Shown here: positions 19,288 through 28,013 of the stretch, piece after piece
How the letters are laid out: each line of letters opens with the position of its first letter
Numbering within the stretch: the first letter of the stretch is position 1
Source: Wolbachia endosymbiont (group B) of Protocalliphora azurea
GTDB taxonomy: Bacteria > Pseudomonadota > Alphaproteobacteria > Rickettsiales > Anaplasmataceae
Direction: 5' to 3'
Assembly: GCF_947251865.1 (NCBI RefSeq)
Contig: NZ_OX366394.1
Coordinates: forward strand, 1,302,001-1,366,000
Length of the DNA: 64,000 nucleotides
Made by a program: the position numbers and the translations under genes
Notes under the pieces: generated by a model
What the model saw: the letters and a program-made list of their open reading frames with translations, nothing else
What the model was told of the DNA's origin: nothing
The model's database searches: none

Positions 19288-20040
19288 CTAGGCAACCCTA
19301 CTATCGCTAGCAGTTTCTTGCTGTCGATTTGCTGAGATTGGTTTATCAACTTGAGTGTCAGGCTTTGACAATTTATATATAGCATTGCCAACTATTAATG
19401 CTGTTGCTGTAATTGCAACTACTGCTATAACTATAGGTATTAACTCAGCTGTAATTGCTCCGGCTGTAAAAAGTGCTATAGATATAGCAGTACCTAATAA
19501 TGCAGTTACTCCACCGGCAATCCACCCTTTCTTAATTGCTGGACAATTAAGATAGTATAAAGGAGTCTCTCCCCACATATCTACTGCATTAACATTGACA
19601 CCTCTTTCTACAAGAGCATCTATTATGGCCATACTGCGAAATAAAGCAGCATAGTGTAAAGGAGTCCTTCTCCATATATTTATTGCATTAACATCTGCAC
19701 CTTTTTCTATGAGAGCGTTTGCTATGTTTATACTATCAAGATAAGTAGTATTATGTAAAGGAGTATCTCCTTTTACATCTTTTTCATTAACATTTGCCCT
19801 TTTTTCCATGAGAGCCTTCGCTATATTTTCTAGGTTAAAGGAAGCCACCAAGTGCAAAAGAGTCGCTTTTTCACCATCTTTAAACACATAATTTATATCA
19901 AAGCCAGACTTTTCCCACTCTTCATATTCCTTTGAATATCTTTTCAGCTCATTTTGTATTTTTTCAATTACGTTATCTTTGCTTAAATCTTTGTCAACAT
20001 TAACTAAACTCAATAATTCGTGCCAATTTGAAATTTCCAT
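19288..20040 (-). CDS. Ankyrin-repeat protein with C-terminal membrane segments
   Basis: The chosen ATG (20040) has GGTAAGG 8 nt upstream; the frame extends to a TTG at 20067. The 250-residue protein has an N-terminal non-repeat part, then three to four ankyrin repeats (ATLLHLVASFN, GDTPLHNTTYLD, RRTPLHYAALFR, GETPLYYL) and two C-terminal hydrophobic helices (TALLGTAISIALFTAG; IVIAVVAITATALIVG). Ankyrin proteins are abundant in Wolbachia and are candidate host-interaction proteins; the membrane tail suggests display at, or insertion into, a membrane. The exact role is unknown. It is convergent with tyrS. Confidence 0.88.
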   Translation of the reverse strand: MEISNWHELLSLVNVDKDLSKDNVIEKIQNELKRYSKEYEEWEKSGFDINYVFKDGEKATLLHLVASFNLENIAKALMEKRANVNEKDVKGDTPLHNTTYLDSINIANALIEKGADVNAINIWRRTPLHYAALFRSMAIIDALVERGVNVNAVDMWGETPLYYLNCPAIKKGWIAGGVTALLGTAISIALFTAGAITAELIPIVIAVVAITATALIVGNAIYKLSKPDTQVDKPISANRQQETASDSRVA

Positions 20041-20162
20041 TGCTATAACCTTACCTTTAATTTTCAATAATGTATTTAATTATATGATAAGAAGTCAATT
20101 TAAATAAATTACACATACATGGAACTTATCAGATAAATATATAATATGAACTAGATTCCAGC

Positions 20163-20475
20163 GGGCTTTGTTGCATCACTATCTATGAAAGGCTAACTAT
20201 ACAAGCAGCTTATTGAAAATCTTATTTTTTGCAATCTATCTGATTAAATTTAAGAATAGTAATTTATTGTTTGTACTAGTAAATTTAATTCTACTTAAAA
20301 TAGCTAAAGCATTGAAATTCTTGAATTCTAGCTAGATTAGTGAATGATAGTAAAACTTCTTTTACTTAAATTTAGATATTTACTGATTGTCCTTACTATA
20401 AATGCTAGAATAATAAGCTACTGATATTCTACATTTTATCTTTTATTCATCGTAGATAGCGATGCAACAAAGCCC
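20163..20475. mobile_element. MITE-like element with IS5-type terminal inverted repeats
   Basis: The outer ends are inverted copies: 20163-20188 (gggctttgttgcatcactat...) against 20450-20475, 24 of 26 positions matching. The 313-bp interior is A/T-rich with no coding potential. Ends of this kind belong to IS5-family elements, so this looks like a non-autonomous derivative. No clear target duplication was found. The bases just left (gaactagattccagc) resemble an arm of the palindromic repeat family. Confidence 0.75.
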
Positions 20476-20581
20476 AATAGCGTCAACTTAAGAAAAGATG
20501 TTAAGGAATAAAATACTGTAAAAAATAGGACCTTTGGTTTCTATTTTATTTCAATAAAGAAGATATCAGTAAAGCTTATCT

Positions 20582-20841
20582 ATTAAGTGTCACATAGAGG
20601 AGTGCTATAAACGACTCAAAGTAGAAGCAGAATTAGAGAATTTTTCTGGGATAAATTTAGAAACAAGAATTTTGTGCAAACTTGGTCATGTGCAATACTT
20701 CATATGTGTAATGCACATGAGCCTTGGAACCCAGATCAAATTGCTGAGTATCGTTTAAATTTTTCAGTTTTATTTGGTGTAATGAGACAGAAACTTTATC
20801 AGGTGCTTATTAGCACCAAAAAACTTTCAAGCCCTTTTTAA
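20582..20841 (+). pseudogene. IS4-family transposase C-terminal remnant
   Basis: One frame encodes HIEECYKRLKVEAELENFSG, the C-terminal catalytic-glutamate region of an IS4-type transposase. A shifted frame continues with NPDQIAEYRLNFSVLFGVMR, the conserved tail (K-x-R-Y-K-x-N pattern). No start, no DDE N-terminal part and at least one frameshift, so it is dead. It lies in the 20068-21009 gap next to the MITE. Confidence 0.65.
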
Positions 20842-21009
20842 AATACGCACTAAAGTTAACGTGAAGATTGTATAGCCGCAATAAAGTAGATAAGCCTAAA
20901 CGCCATAATGTCTTTAGGAGAGCTTGCTAATTCATTCTCTTAAGTTAACGCCATTGCCTGAACAGATACATAAAAAAGTAGTACTTGCAAGAAAGAGTTA
21001 CTTAAGAAA

Positions 21010-21800
21010 TTAATTAACTTTGCTATTTTCTCTAACATACCTAGAAGAAATAGATACATTATCTAATGCAGTCCTAATACTAGCATTGTTCTCATTAACA
21101 ACTACAGCTAGCTCACAAGCATTCAAAGTATATCTACCATATGGAAACAGTACAGTACTTACTTCAGTAAATGCATCTTGTAGCATGCTACTATTTTTAG
21201 CTCGTATTAAAGTAGAATTGACACATTCATTATTACCTTTATATATAGCAAAGGCAAATGGTTTAATGACATACGTCACGCCTGGAAACTGCACAATATC
21301 TTTAGAAGTAAGGATATTTCGTAGTGTATCACTATTTTGAACTCGTATTAAAATAGAATTGATACATTCGTTATTGCCTTTATATATAGCAAAGTTAAGT
21401 GGCGTTAAAGTACACGCTATAATACTTAAATACTGTACAATATTTCTAGAAGAAAGAATATCTTGTAATATACCATTTTCTTGGGCTGTTGTTAAAATAA
21501 CATTAATATACCTTCCCTTATTATGATGTATGGCAAAGCCAAGCGATGTTAAGGTGTACATCAAACCATTTTGATAGTTTATAATATTTGGAGCAGTAAG
21601 AATATCTTGTAGTATACCATTGTTTTGAGCTTGTTCTAAATAGAATTAACACATTCATTATTGTCTCTATGTATAGCTAGGCTAAGTAGTGTTAAAGTGC
21701 GTTCCCCACCTCTTGGAAATTGTGTAGTATATCAAGTGATAAGAACTTTAGTAAATCATTTCCTGAAACTGCTTCCAAGATATCGCTGATGCTCCTTCCA
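21010..21800 (-). pseudogene. Broken repeat protein (divergent ankyrin-like ~48-residue repeats)
   Basis: An open part (21010-21564) encodes at least four ~45-50-residue units such as TPLNFAIYKGNNECINSIL and KPFAFAIYKGNNECVNSTL, each followed by a DILTSKDIVQFP-like stretch. The same repeat continues upstream to about 21800 in other frames (LLSLAIHRDNNECVNSI, then ISDILEAVSGNDLLKF), separated by two or three frameshifts. The first unit of each repeat resembles an ankyrin helix pair, but the spacer is longer. It is probably a former larger repeat protein; an ATG inside the remnant could still give a 184-residue product. Confidence 0.6.
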
Positions 21801-21950
21801 TTCCATATAGATCTTTTTAGCTAAAAATACAAATCTTTTTGTTTTCGTGTTAAATTTTGATGATTTAGCATATTCTTGTAACCTCGTTTTAAAGTCAGTG
21901 CAGTTTAATTATTCTATGTTAGTATACACCAATAGAAAAAATTTCATCAT

Positions 21951-22970
21951 ATGTTCTGGAAAAATTTTACACAGGTTAATGAGGAAATCGTAAGAGAGAG
22001 CCTAAAAAAGGTTATAGAGAAGAAAAGTGGTAAGAATGTTGGTGTAGTATCCTCAATTGTTATTAAGGGTAAAGATGTTGCTTTTGCTCTTGAAGTTACT
22101 GAGCCAAATGAAGAATTAAGAAAAAATTGTGAGCAAGCTGTTAAGGCGATACCGGGAGTAGGAAAGGTTACTGTAGTTGCTACTGGTCAAAAACAAGCTA
22201 GGCAACAAAAAGCTAAACTTCATATCGAAGGAGTGAAAAATATAATTGTCGTTGCTTCTGGTAAAGGAGGTGTGGGTAAGTCGACAGTTGCACTAAATCT
22301 AGCTCTTTCGTTAGCAGAATTAAAACATAAAGTTGCGCTAGTTGATGCAGATATATATGGTCCTTCGATTCCTAAAATGTTGGGCACTGAGAAATTAAAA
22401 CCAGAAATACAGAGTGGTAAAGCAATGCCTATAGAGAAACATGGTCTCTATACTATTTCAATTGGCTATTTTATTGATAAGGACCGCGCAGTAATATGGC
22501 GTGGACCTATGATCACAAAAGCACTTTACAATTTGCTAATGGGAACAAGGTGGTCTGATATAGAATATTTAATCATTGATACACCGCCTGGCACTGGCGA
22601 TGTACATTTAAGTCTGATGGAGAATTTTAGTTTAACTGGAGCAATAATAGTTTCAACTCCACAGGAGCTTGCTTTAATCGATGCACAAAAAATTTATGAT
22701 ATGTTCACAAAGCTCAGCGTGCCAATTATCGGCATTGTGGAAAATATGAGCTATTTTGTTCAAGATAATTCAAAAATACACATATTTGGAAAAGGTGGTG
22801 CAAAAAAAATGTCTGAAGAGCTGGGAGTCAAACTCTTGAGCAGAGTTCCTCTAGATCCGCAAATATGTAGTGCTTCTGATTGTGGAAATCCTTCAATACT
22901 AAGTGAGGATTTAGTAAGGATTTATGAAGGCATTGCTAAAGATGTTAGGTCTTTTGTATGCAGTCTATAA
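21951..22970 (+). CDS. Mrp/NBP35-family Fe-S cluster carrier ATPase
   Basis: A 339-residue P-loop protein with an N-terminal MIP18/DUF59-like domain (KVIEKKSGKNVGVVSSIVIK) and an ATPase domain with deviant Walker A VVASGKGGVGKSTVALNLAL, VDADIYGPSIPKML, LIIDTPPGTGDVHL and IVENMSYF. It delivers Fe-S clusters to apo-proteins (called Mrp/ApbC). It stands alone between two degraded regions and looks intact. Confidence 0.94.
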   Translation: MFWKNFTQVNEEIVRESLKKVIEKKSGKNVGVVSSIVIKGKDVAFALEVTEPNEELRKNCEQAVKAIPGVGKVTVVATGQKQARQQKAKLHIEGVKNIIVVASGKGGVGKSTVALNLALSLAELKHKVALVDADIYGPSIPKMLGTEKLKPEIQSGKAMPIEKHGLYTISIGYFIDKDRAVIWRGPMITKALYNLLMGTRWSDIEYLIIDTPPGTGDVHLSLMENFSLTGAIIVSTPQELALIDAQKIYDMFTKLSVPIIGIVENMSYFVQDNSKIHIFGKGGAKKMSEELGVKLLSRVPLDPQICSASDCGNPSILSEDLVRIYEGIAKDVRSFVCSL

Positions 22971-23060
22971 AGTTTTTTTAAACTACTTTAAAATAGGTAG
23001 AATGTAATTTTAGGTGAATAAAATATTTCAAATGGCAGCAGCTACCTCGTATCTGAACAG

Positions 23061-23509
23061 ACAATAGACTTCTTGGATAACTTAAGAAACAAGTAGTAGA
23101 AGCAATATTAGGGAAGGTATAAATTTTGAGCAGATAAGTAAACTTGATGAAGAGAAGCTTCGAAGACTAAGAGGAGTAAAAAGAAAAACATTGGAAAAAT
23201 AATAGAAATTTTAATAGAGGAAGAGGCCAAGAAAAAGGCAAGAGGAGGAAAACCAAATATATTTATTAATAGCACTCGAATATTTGTGTAAATACCGTAC
23301 ATATTTCCATATAGTGCAAAGCTATGGAATAAGTGAAAGTTCTTGCTAACGGCTGAATAGAAGATGCATTGATAAAACATCCAGATTTCAGGAAGATAAA
23401 GAGCTATTAAAGTTAAATAGGAGTATGCAAAAGTTTTATAAAAAGGGAATGTTCAACTCCCCCATAGAAGATCAAAAAATATCCTTAGGTTATCCAAGAA
23501 GTCTATTGT
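23061..23509 (+). mobile_element. Decayed IS5-type element with matching terminal repeats
   Basis: Ends at 23061-23086 (acaatagacttcttggataa...) and 23484-23509 are inverted copies with one mismatch. Between them, in three different frames, lie fragments of an IS5-family transposase N-terminal half: FEQISKLDEEKLRRLRGVKR, EEEAKKKARGGKPN, then LIALEYLCKYRTYFHIVQSY. Internal stops, frameshifts and loss of the C-terminal half make it inactive. The rest of the 22971-23559 gap holds nothing recognised. Confidence 0.8.
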
Positions 23510-23559
23510 TGGTAAACATAAAAGGCTATTTGCCTTTTTATCTAGTTTATGCAGGAGGT

Positions 23560-24114
23560 CTAATATTTATTGTTGAGTGTGATTTTAGGCATGTCTGCTA
23601 AAACGCAACTTTTAAATCGCCAAAATTTCTCCTTGCCTTTACTAATTCCGATTCTTGGAGTGCACACATAATCTGGTTTGAGGTGATATTCATAGAGACA
23701 AAATTCATGACTTATAGTAAGGTCTTGTTTATTATGTTCTTTTGTAATGTTTAATTTTTTGCACAGTATGCCTGGCCCGCCTAAATTTGCTTCAAGCGGT
23801 TCAGTGAGCTTTAATCCTCGTATTAACACTGCTGCTGGGAATCCTTCTGCTTCTGTTACAATATTTAGACAATAGTACATTCCATATATAAAATATACGT
23901 ACGAAAACCCTGGCGTACCAAACATTACTGAGGTTCGATTAGTATAGCCTCTTGCTGCATGACAAGCTGGGTCATCCATTCCTATATACGCTTCAACTTC
24001 AGTTATTATTCCACTAAAATTAGAAAATTTCAGCATCTTGCCTAGCAGCTCCCCAGCTACGGTTAAAGTTGGCCGTTCATAGAAATTTCTTGGTAATATT
24101 GTGTTATTCATCAT
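23560..24114 (-). CDS. mpg: DNA-3-methyladenine glycosylase (AAG/MPG type)
   Basis: A 184-residue protein of the AAG fold: ARNLLGKML-like GELLGKMLKF, EVEAYIGMDDPACHAARGYT (catalytic Glu and surrounding), MFGTPGFSYVYFIYGMYYCLN, AVLIRGLKL and NLGGPGILCKKLNI. It excises alkylated purines in base-excision repair. The start may be either of two adjacent ATGs. It is a lone gene flanked by IS debris and an unknown protein gene. Confidence 0.94.
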   Translation of the reverse strand: MMNNTILPRNFYERPTLTVAGELLGKMLKFSNFSGIITEVEAYIGMDDPACHAARGYTNRTSVMFGTPGFSYVYFIYGMYYCLNIVTEAEGFPAAVLIRGLKLTEPLEANLGGPGILCKKLNITKEHNKQDLTISHEFCLYEYHLKPDYVCTPRIGISKGKEKFWRFKSCVLADMPKITLNNKY

Positions 24115-24171
24115 AGAAGTACAAGTTACTTACATTTGCAAGCAACTCATACTATTTTCGCTTTTCCTTAT

Positions 24172-25155
24172 TTAGATAAGAGGATACCTACATCTCTGAG
24201 AAGTAGAAGTTGTTGTTACATCTTCCATATCTGTTGTAGGCTGTTGTAAAACTTTGACTGATTCAGAGCTTCTTTGTTGCAGCTGCGGTGCTAACGCTTC
24301 ATATAAAGATTTTGGTTCACGTCTCTTACCTATTTTGACTTCTTTATTTGCACGCAACTGCTCTGCAGTAACACCGTTGCCTTCAAGGAGAGTTACACCA
24401 TTATTACCATCAATGTTAACTTTAATTTTGCATTCTCTTCCATCAACATACCACTTTAAAGTCATTTCATATAACCCACTAATTATTTCATAAACTCTTT
24501 CCTCATTATCACTATCATTATTAATATAGCAACATGCCCCTCTCTTTTTTTCTTGATTAGGATGACAAAATGTAATTGTTCTTACACCATACTCTTTACA
24601 TATACTACCGCCTAGAAGTTTAGCTATATCTACTCCTTCTTTATTGGCATGTAGCACAACTCTCACAGTAGGATAAACAATATTCTCTTCCCTTTTGCCT
24701 TCTTTTATCATTATGGACTCTATGGTATATACCTTCGATATCTCTGCCTTAATTTGGTCAGCAATCTTGCCTACAATCTCTTTACCATGATAGTGAGATT
24801 CTCCTTTCTTCGAAGAAAAAGGTTCTTTGTTTGTAGTATTAGTGTCTGGATCATTCTGTAACTCAAAGAATTTATCCCATTCTTCATCACTGTCTAATTT
24901 GATATATTCACGCTTGTTCTTGCCTGATACTGCATTCTGAATACTAGACGATCCTTCTGTTACAGTTGTACCAGAGCTATTGCCTTTACCTTTTAGAAGA
25001 ACAAGATGCTCTTCTGACCTTTCTTCCTTACTCAACTTTGAAGCTGCATCACCAAAAGAAGGTTTCTCTACTATATGCGTGTAAGAACTTTTAACTCTAC
25101 TCTCATTATCAGGTACTGTAGTAGCCCACAAAAGCTTTTTAATATAATCTAACAT
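24172..25155 (-). CDS. Hypothetical protein, paralogue of the 40242-41066 protein
   Basis: A 327-residue soluble protein of unknown function. GAGG sits 6 nt before the ATG. The first ~120 residues are charged and low-complexity. The C-terminal half shares a domain with the protein at 40242-41066: here KWYVDGRECKIKVNIDGNNG followed by VTAEQLRANKEVKIG, there FNWKVGDRDCSIALNISGNG followed by ISPEDFEENKAVKI, then a shared SLYEALAPQLQ/TLAKLVSLASNLQ tail helix. No catalytic motif is seen. It is probably specific to Wolbachia and relatives. Confidence 0.72.
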   Translation of the reverse strand: MLDYIKKLLWATTVPDNESRVKSSYTHIVEKPSFGDAASKLSKEERSEEHLVLLKGKGNSSGTTVTEGSSSIQNAVSGKNKREYIKLDSDEEWDKFFELQNDPDTNTTNKEPFSSKKGESHYHGKEIVGKIADQIKAEISKVYTIESIMIKEGKREENIVYPTVRVVLHANKEGVDIAKLLGGSICKEYGVRTITFCHPNQEKKRGACCYINNDSDNEERVYEIISGLYEMTLKWYVDGRECKIKVNIDGNNGVTLLEGNGVTAEQLRANKEVKIGKRREPKSLYEALAPQLQQRSSESVKVLQQPTTDMEDVTTTSTSQRCRYPLI

Positions 25156-25259
25156 ATGCCACCTCTTACCATTAACTAAATATCAGTATGCAAACTTTGC
25201 TATAACTAATCAATAACTAAATTTACTCCAAATAAAATGAGCTGATAAAAAGGTATAAA

Positions 25260-25288
25260 TTGAGATTAGGTAAAGCTTTTGGTATAAT
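25260..25288 (+). promoter_or_regulatory. Sigma70-type promoter for mraY
   Basis: TTGAGA at 25260-25265 and TATAAT at 25283-25288 are separated by 17 bp, a near-consensus promoter. Transcription would begin about 25295, only a few bases before the TTG at 25301, suggesting a very short or leaderless transcript if TTG is the true start. Confidence 0.6.
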
Positions 25289-25300
25289 ATCTAGTTAATT

Positions 25301-26293
25301 TTGAATAGGCAGGTGATCTTAGCTACAAAGACGTTTTTTATCTCATTTATTTTTGGGTTTATTCTCTTTCCCTATTTTATAAAACTTCTAAAAAAGATAA
25401 GTAAAGATGGACAACCAATCAGATCATATGGACCAGAAAGTCATTTAATAACAAAAAAGAATATACCACCTATGGGTGGAATAATAATACTAACTTCTGC
25501 TTTATTACCAATCCTGCTTTGGACTCAATTCACACCAGAAATTTCATTGCTGGTATTTATAACTCTATTTTTTGCTCTACTTGGATTTATTGATGACTAT
25601 TTAAAATTGAAGACAAATCACCACCGAGGTTTAAGTGCAAAAACCAAAATACTTATTCAGTTTGTCGTTACTCTGGTCTGTATGTTTATACTTAAGCTAC
25701 AATCTGCTGAAGGTTTTACAAAAATTTCTCTATTTAGAGAAGTAGCAATCGACCTTGGCTATCTATATCTTCCGTTTGCTGCATTTGTAATTGTCGGCTC
25801 TTCTAATGCTGTGAATCTTACAGATGGCCTAGATGGCCTTGCTGCAACTCAAGCCATTACTTCCTTTGCTTTTTTGGGGCTAATTGCATACATCACTCAG
25901 ACAGATGTAAACATTACTTTATTCTGCATTGCATTTATAGGAGCTATTTTAAGTTTCTTGTGGTTTAACACACATCCAGCAAAAATATTTATGGGTGATG
26001 TTGGAAGCCTATCAATCGGTGCAGCTTTAGGACTCACTAGTGTTCTAATTAAAAAAGAAATGCTTTTTGCCGTTATTGGAATAATCTTTGTAATAGAGAC
26101 TTTATCTGTGATTATTCAGGTATCATATTTTAAATATACAAAATTTAGATATGGAGCAGGAAGAAGAGTTTTCCTTATGACACCAATACATCATCACTTT
26201 GAAAAGAAAGGGTGGTCAGAAAATACAATAGTTATAAAATTTTGGATAATTTCTATTGCTTGTTCGATTTTTGCTTTAACTTTCTTATTATAG
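25301..26293 (+). CDS. mraY: Phospho-N-acetylmuramoyl-pentapeptide-transferase
   Basis: A 330-residue, ten-segment membrane enzyme that makes lipid I. Conserved loops are visible: DGQPIRSYGPESH, DDYLKLKTNHHRGLSAKTK, NLTDGLDGLA, FMGDVGSLSIGA and the C-terminal TPIHHHFEKKGW. The start used is TTG at 25301; a GTG at 25313 is an alternative. rnhB begins 5 nt after its stop. murF and murG of the same pathway are elsewhere in the window. Confidence 0.95.
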   Translation: MNRQVILATKTFFISFIFGFILFPYFIKLLKKISKDGQPIRSYGPESHLITKKNIPPMGGIIILTSALLPILLWTQFTPEISLLVFITLFFALLGFIDDYLKLKTNHHRGLSAKTKILIQFVVTLVCMFILKLQSAEGFTKISLFREVAIDLGYLYLPFAAFVIVGSSNAVNLTDGLDGLAATQAITSFAFLGLIAYITQTDVNITLFCIAFIGAILSFLWFNTHPAKIFMGDVGSLSIGAALGLTSVLIKKEMLFAVIGIIFVIETLSVIIQVSYFKYTKFRYGAGRRVFLMTPIHHHFEKKGWSENTIVIKFWIISIACSIFALTFLL

Positions 26294-26298
26294 GAACT

Positions 26299-26892
26299 AT
26301 GAAATATCCAGATTTCACATTAGAAGATACATTATCAGGAATTATAGCAGGAGTAGATGAAGTTGGAAGAGGTCCGCTTGCCGGTCCAGTGATATCTGCA
26401 GCTGTAATATTTACTGATAGAGATACGGTTATTGATGGAATAAACGACTCAAAAAAGCTAACCCCTAAGTGTAGGCAAGTTCTATACGAAAAAATAACGT
26501 CTGTTGCAAAATTTGGTATAGGAATGGCAAGCGTAGAAGAAATAAACTCATACAATATTTTGCAAGCAACAAAGCTTTCAATGAAACGTGCGTTGGCAAA
26601 CTTGAATCTAGAACTAGATTATGTGCTAGTTGATGGTAATCAACCACCTGAAGTAAAATGGCAAGTAAAATCTATAGTGAATGGTGATAGCTTAAGTATA
26701 TCAATCGCAGCTGCTTCAATCGTTGCAAAAGTTACAAGAGATCGGCTTATGGAAGAATTGCATAATAAACATCCTCAATATAATTGGTATAAAAATAAGG
26801 GATATGGAACAAAAGAACACCTCAGCGCTATTGGCCTTCATGGAATTACGAAGCACCATAGAAAGAATTTTGCACCTATAAGAATACTATAG
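26299..26892 (+). CDS. rnhB: Ribonuclease HII
   Basis: A 197-residue enzyme that removes RNA from RNA-DNA hybrids. Active-site motifs are AGVDEVGRGPLAGPV, INDSKKLTPKCR, LVDGNQ and SIAAASIVAKVTRDRLM. The frame is open farther upstream inside mraY, but the ATG at 26299, with AGGA just before it, is the proper start. It is probably co-transcribed with mraY. Confidence 0.95.
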   Translation: MKYPDFTLEDTLSGIIAGVDEVGRGPLAGPVISAAVIFTDRDTVIDGINDSKKLTPKCRQVLYEKITSVAKFGIGMASVEEINSYNILQATKLSMKRALANLNLELDYVLVDGNQPPEVKWQVKSIVNGDSLSISIAAASIVAKVTRDRLMEELHNKHPQYNWYKNKGYGTKEHLSAIGLHGITKHHRKNFAPIRIL

Positions 26893-26899
26893 CCTTTAA

Positions 26900-27685
26900 T
26901 CACTTACCTTTTTTGAAAGGTATGTTTTCATTAAACAGGCAGACTGTGCTTGATCCGTTTCTTAAGGTAAATACCGAGCTTACTCTTTCAATTATCAGGT
27001 AGTCATCAACTGTACGAAAATTTATCAAGGATTCATATCCTGCAGAATCAACCATAAAAACTGCCGGGAAATCAGAGTTTATTTTATTAAATTGTAGATA
27101 TGTAAATTTTCCGTCATCAAAAACCTTAATTGGTATTATTGATTGACTGCCTTTAACGTGCGAGATGGAATAGTTAAAATTCAAGCCTTTCTTTATAACC
27201 TCAATATCACTTATATCAGGGATAGTGGTATGACTAGCTTGCTCTAGAATATCACCGTTACTCGTTGAATAAATTTCATCACTGTTGAACAGTGGATAAA
27301 GAAACCTTACTTCATATGCTAACCTTGGATCATCTAGCCCGTTTGCTTCTTCAGCATGAAACTCGAAATAATAAACTCTTTTGTTGGTAATTATAGTTGC
27401 ATTAGTATCGGCAATATCATCTATAGGCTTAATAAATAATCTATTACCTTGAGGAAGGAGTTGCCAACCGGTTGCATCACCCATTGAAAGACTCTCTATT
27501 ACCTCCCCTGGCTCAAACAATATGCTGGATTGATAACCATAAAAGCCCGTGTACTTATGTATAGCCTGTGGATTATAATTCATTACCTTTATGTGGTTAT
27601 CACCAGCTATTGGTCTTGGTTCCTGTTTTGCAAGTGCATAACCACCACAAAAAAATAATAGTGCAACAAAGAGTACCCTAATCAT
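26900..27685 (-). CDS. virB9: Type IV secretion protein VirB9 (stand-alone copy)
   Basis: A 261-residue VirB9/TrbG/CagX protein. An N-terminal signal peptide is visible (IRVLFVALLFFCGGYALA) and the VirB9 core follows: ILFEPGEVIESLSMGDATGWQL, TNATIITNKRVYYFEF and a C-terminal PAVFMVDSAGYESLINFRTVD. VirB9 is the periplasmic/outer-membrane core component of the VirB/D4 system. No other vir gene is nearby, which matches the second, unlinked virB9 known in Wolbachia. It is convergent with rnhB. Confidence 0.9.
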   Translation of the reverse strand: MIRVLFVALLFFCGGYALAKQEPRPIAGDNHIKVMNYNPQAIHKYTGFYGYQSSILFEPGEVIESLSMGDATGWQLLPQGNRLFIKPIDDIADTNATIITNKRVYYFEFHAEEANGLDDPRLAYEVRFLYPLFNSDEIYSTSNGDILEQASHTTIPDISDIEVIKKGLNFNYSISHVKGSQSIIPIKVFDDGKFTYLQFNKINSDFPAVFMVDSAGYESLINFRTVDDYLIIERVSSVFTLRNGSSTVCLFNENIPFKKGK

Positions 27686-27808
27686 AGTATCAAAATAAAC
27701 TGATCTTCATTTTATCATTGATAGACATGTACTGCAACTGTTAAGCTATCCCAGTAGTAAGCGACAGAAAATGCAAGCTTCATAATAATTCATTACTGCA
27801 GGAAAAAG

Positions 27809-27898
27809 GGGAGTGTTAAATAAACTGTGTCAAACCTCCATTTTTTGTTTCTATTTTATTTTTACTTCTCGGTTTGACACAGTTTATTTAACACTCCC
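27809..27898. mobile_element. Mini-element: perfect 28-bp inverted repeats around a 34-bp core
   Basis: Arms 27809-27836 (gggagtgttaaataaactgt...) and 27871-27898 are exact inverted copies with a T-rich 34-bp core. The ends resemble those of IS256-type elements, so this looks like two fused IS ends with the middle lost, or a minimal MITE. No flanking duplication is seen. As RNA it would be a very stable hairpin in the 27686-28013 gap between virB9 and chpT. Confidence 0.7.
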
Positions 27899-28013
27899 TG
27901 CAAAGAAATTAACTACAGATTTTATGTCTAAGTTACTCCACAAAATTTTTCCTTTCCTTATCCAAGATTCAAATTTATAGTATCGATTCCCTTTTATGAA
28001 ATATGAAGCCATC

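Noticed and set aside
20535..20560. Similarity of gtttctattttattt near 20540 to the core of the 27809-27898 element
   Set aside because: Short T-rich match expected by chance in DNA of this composition.
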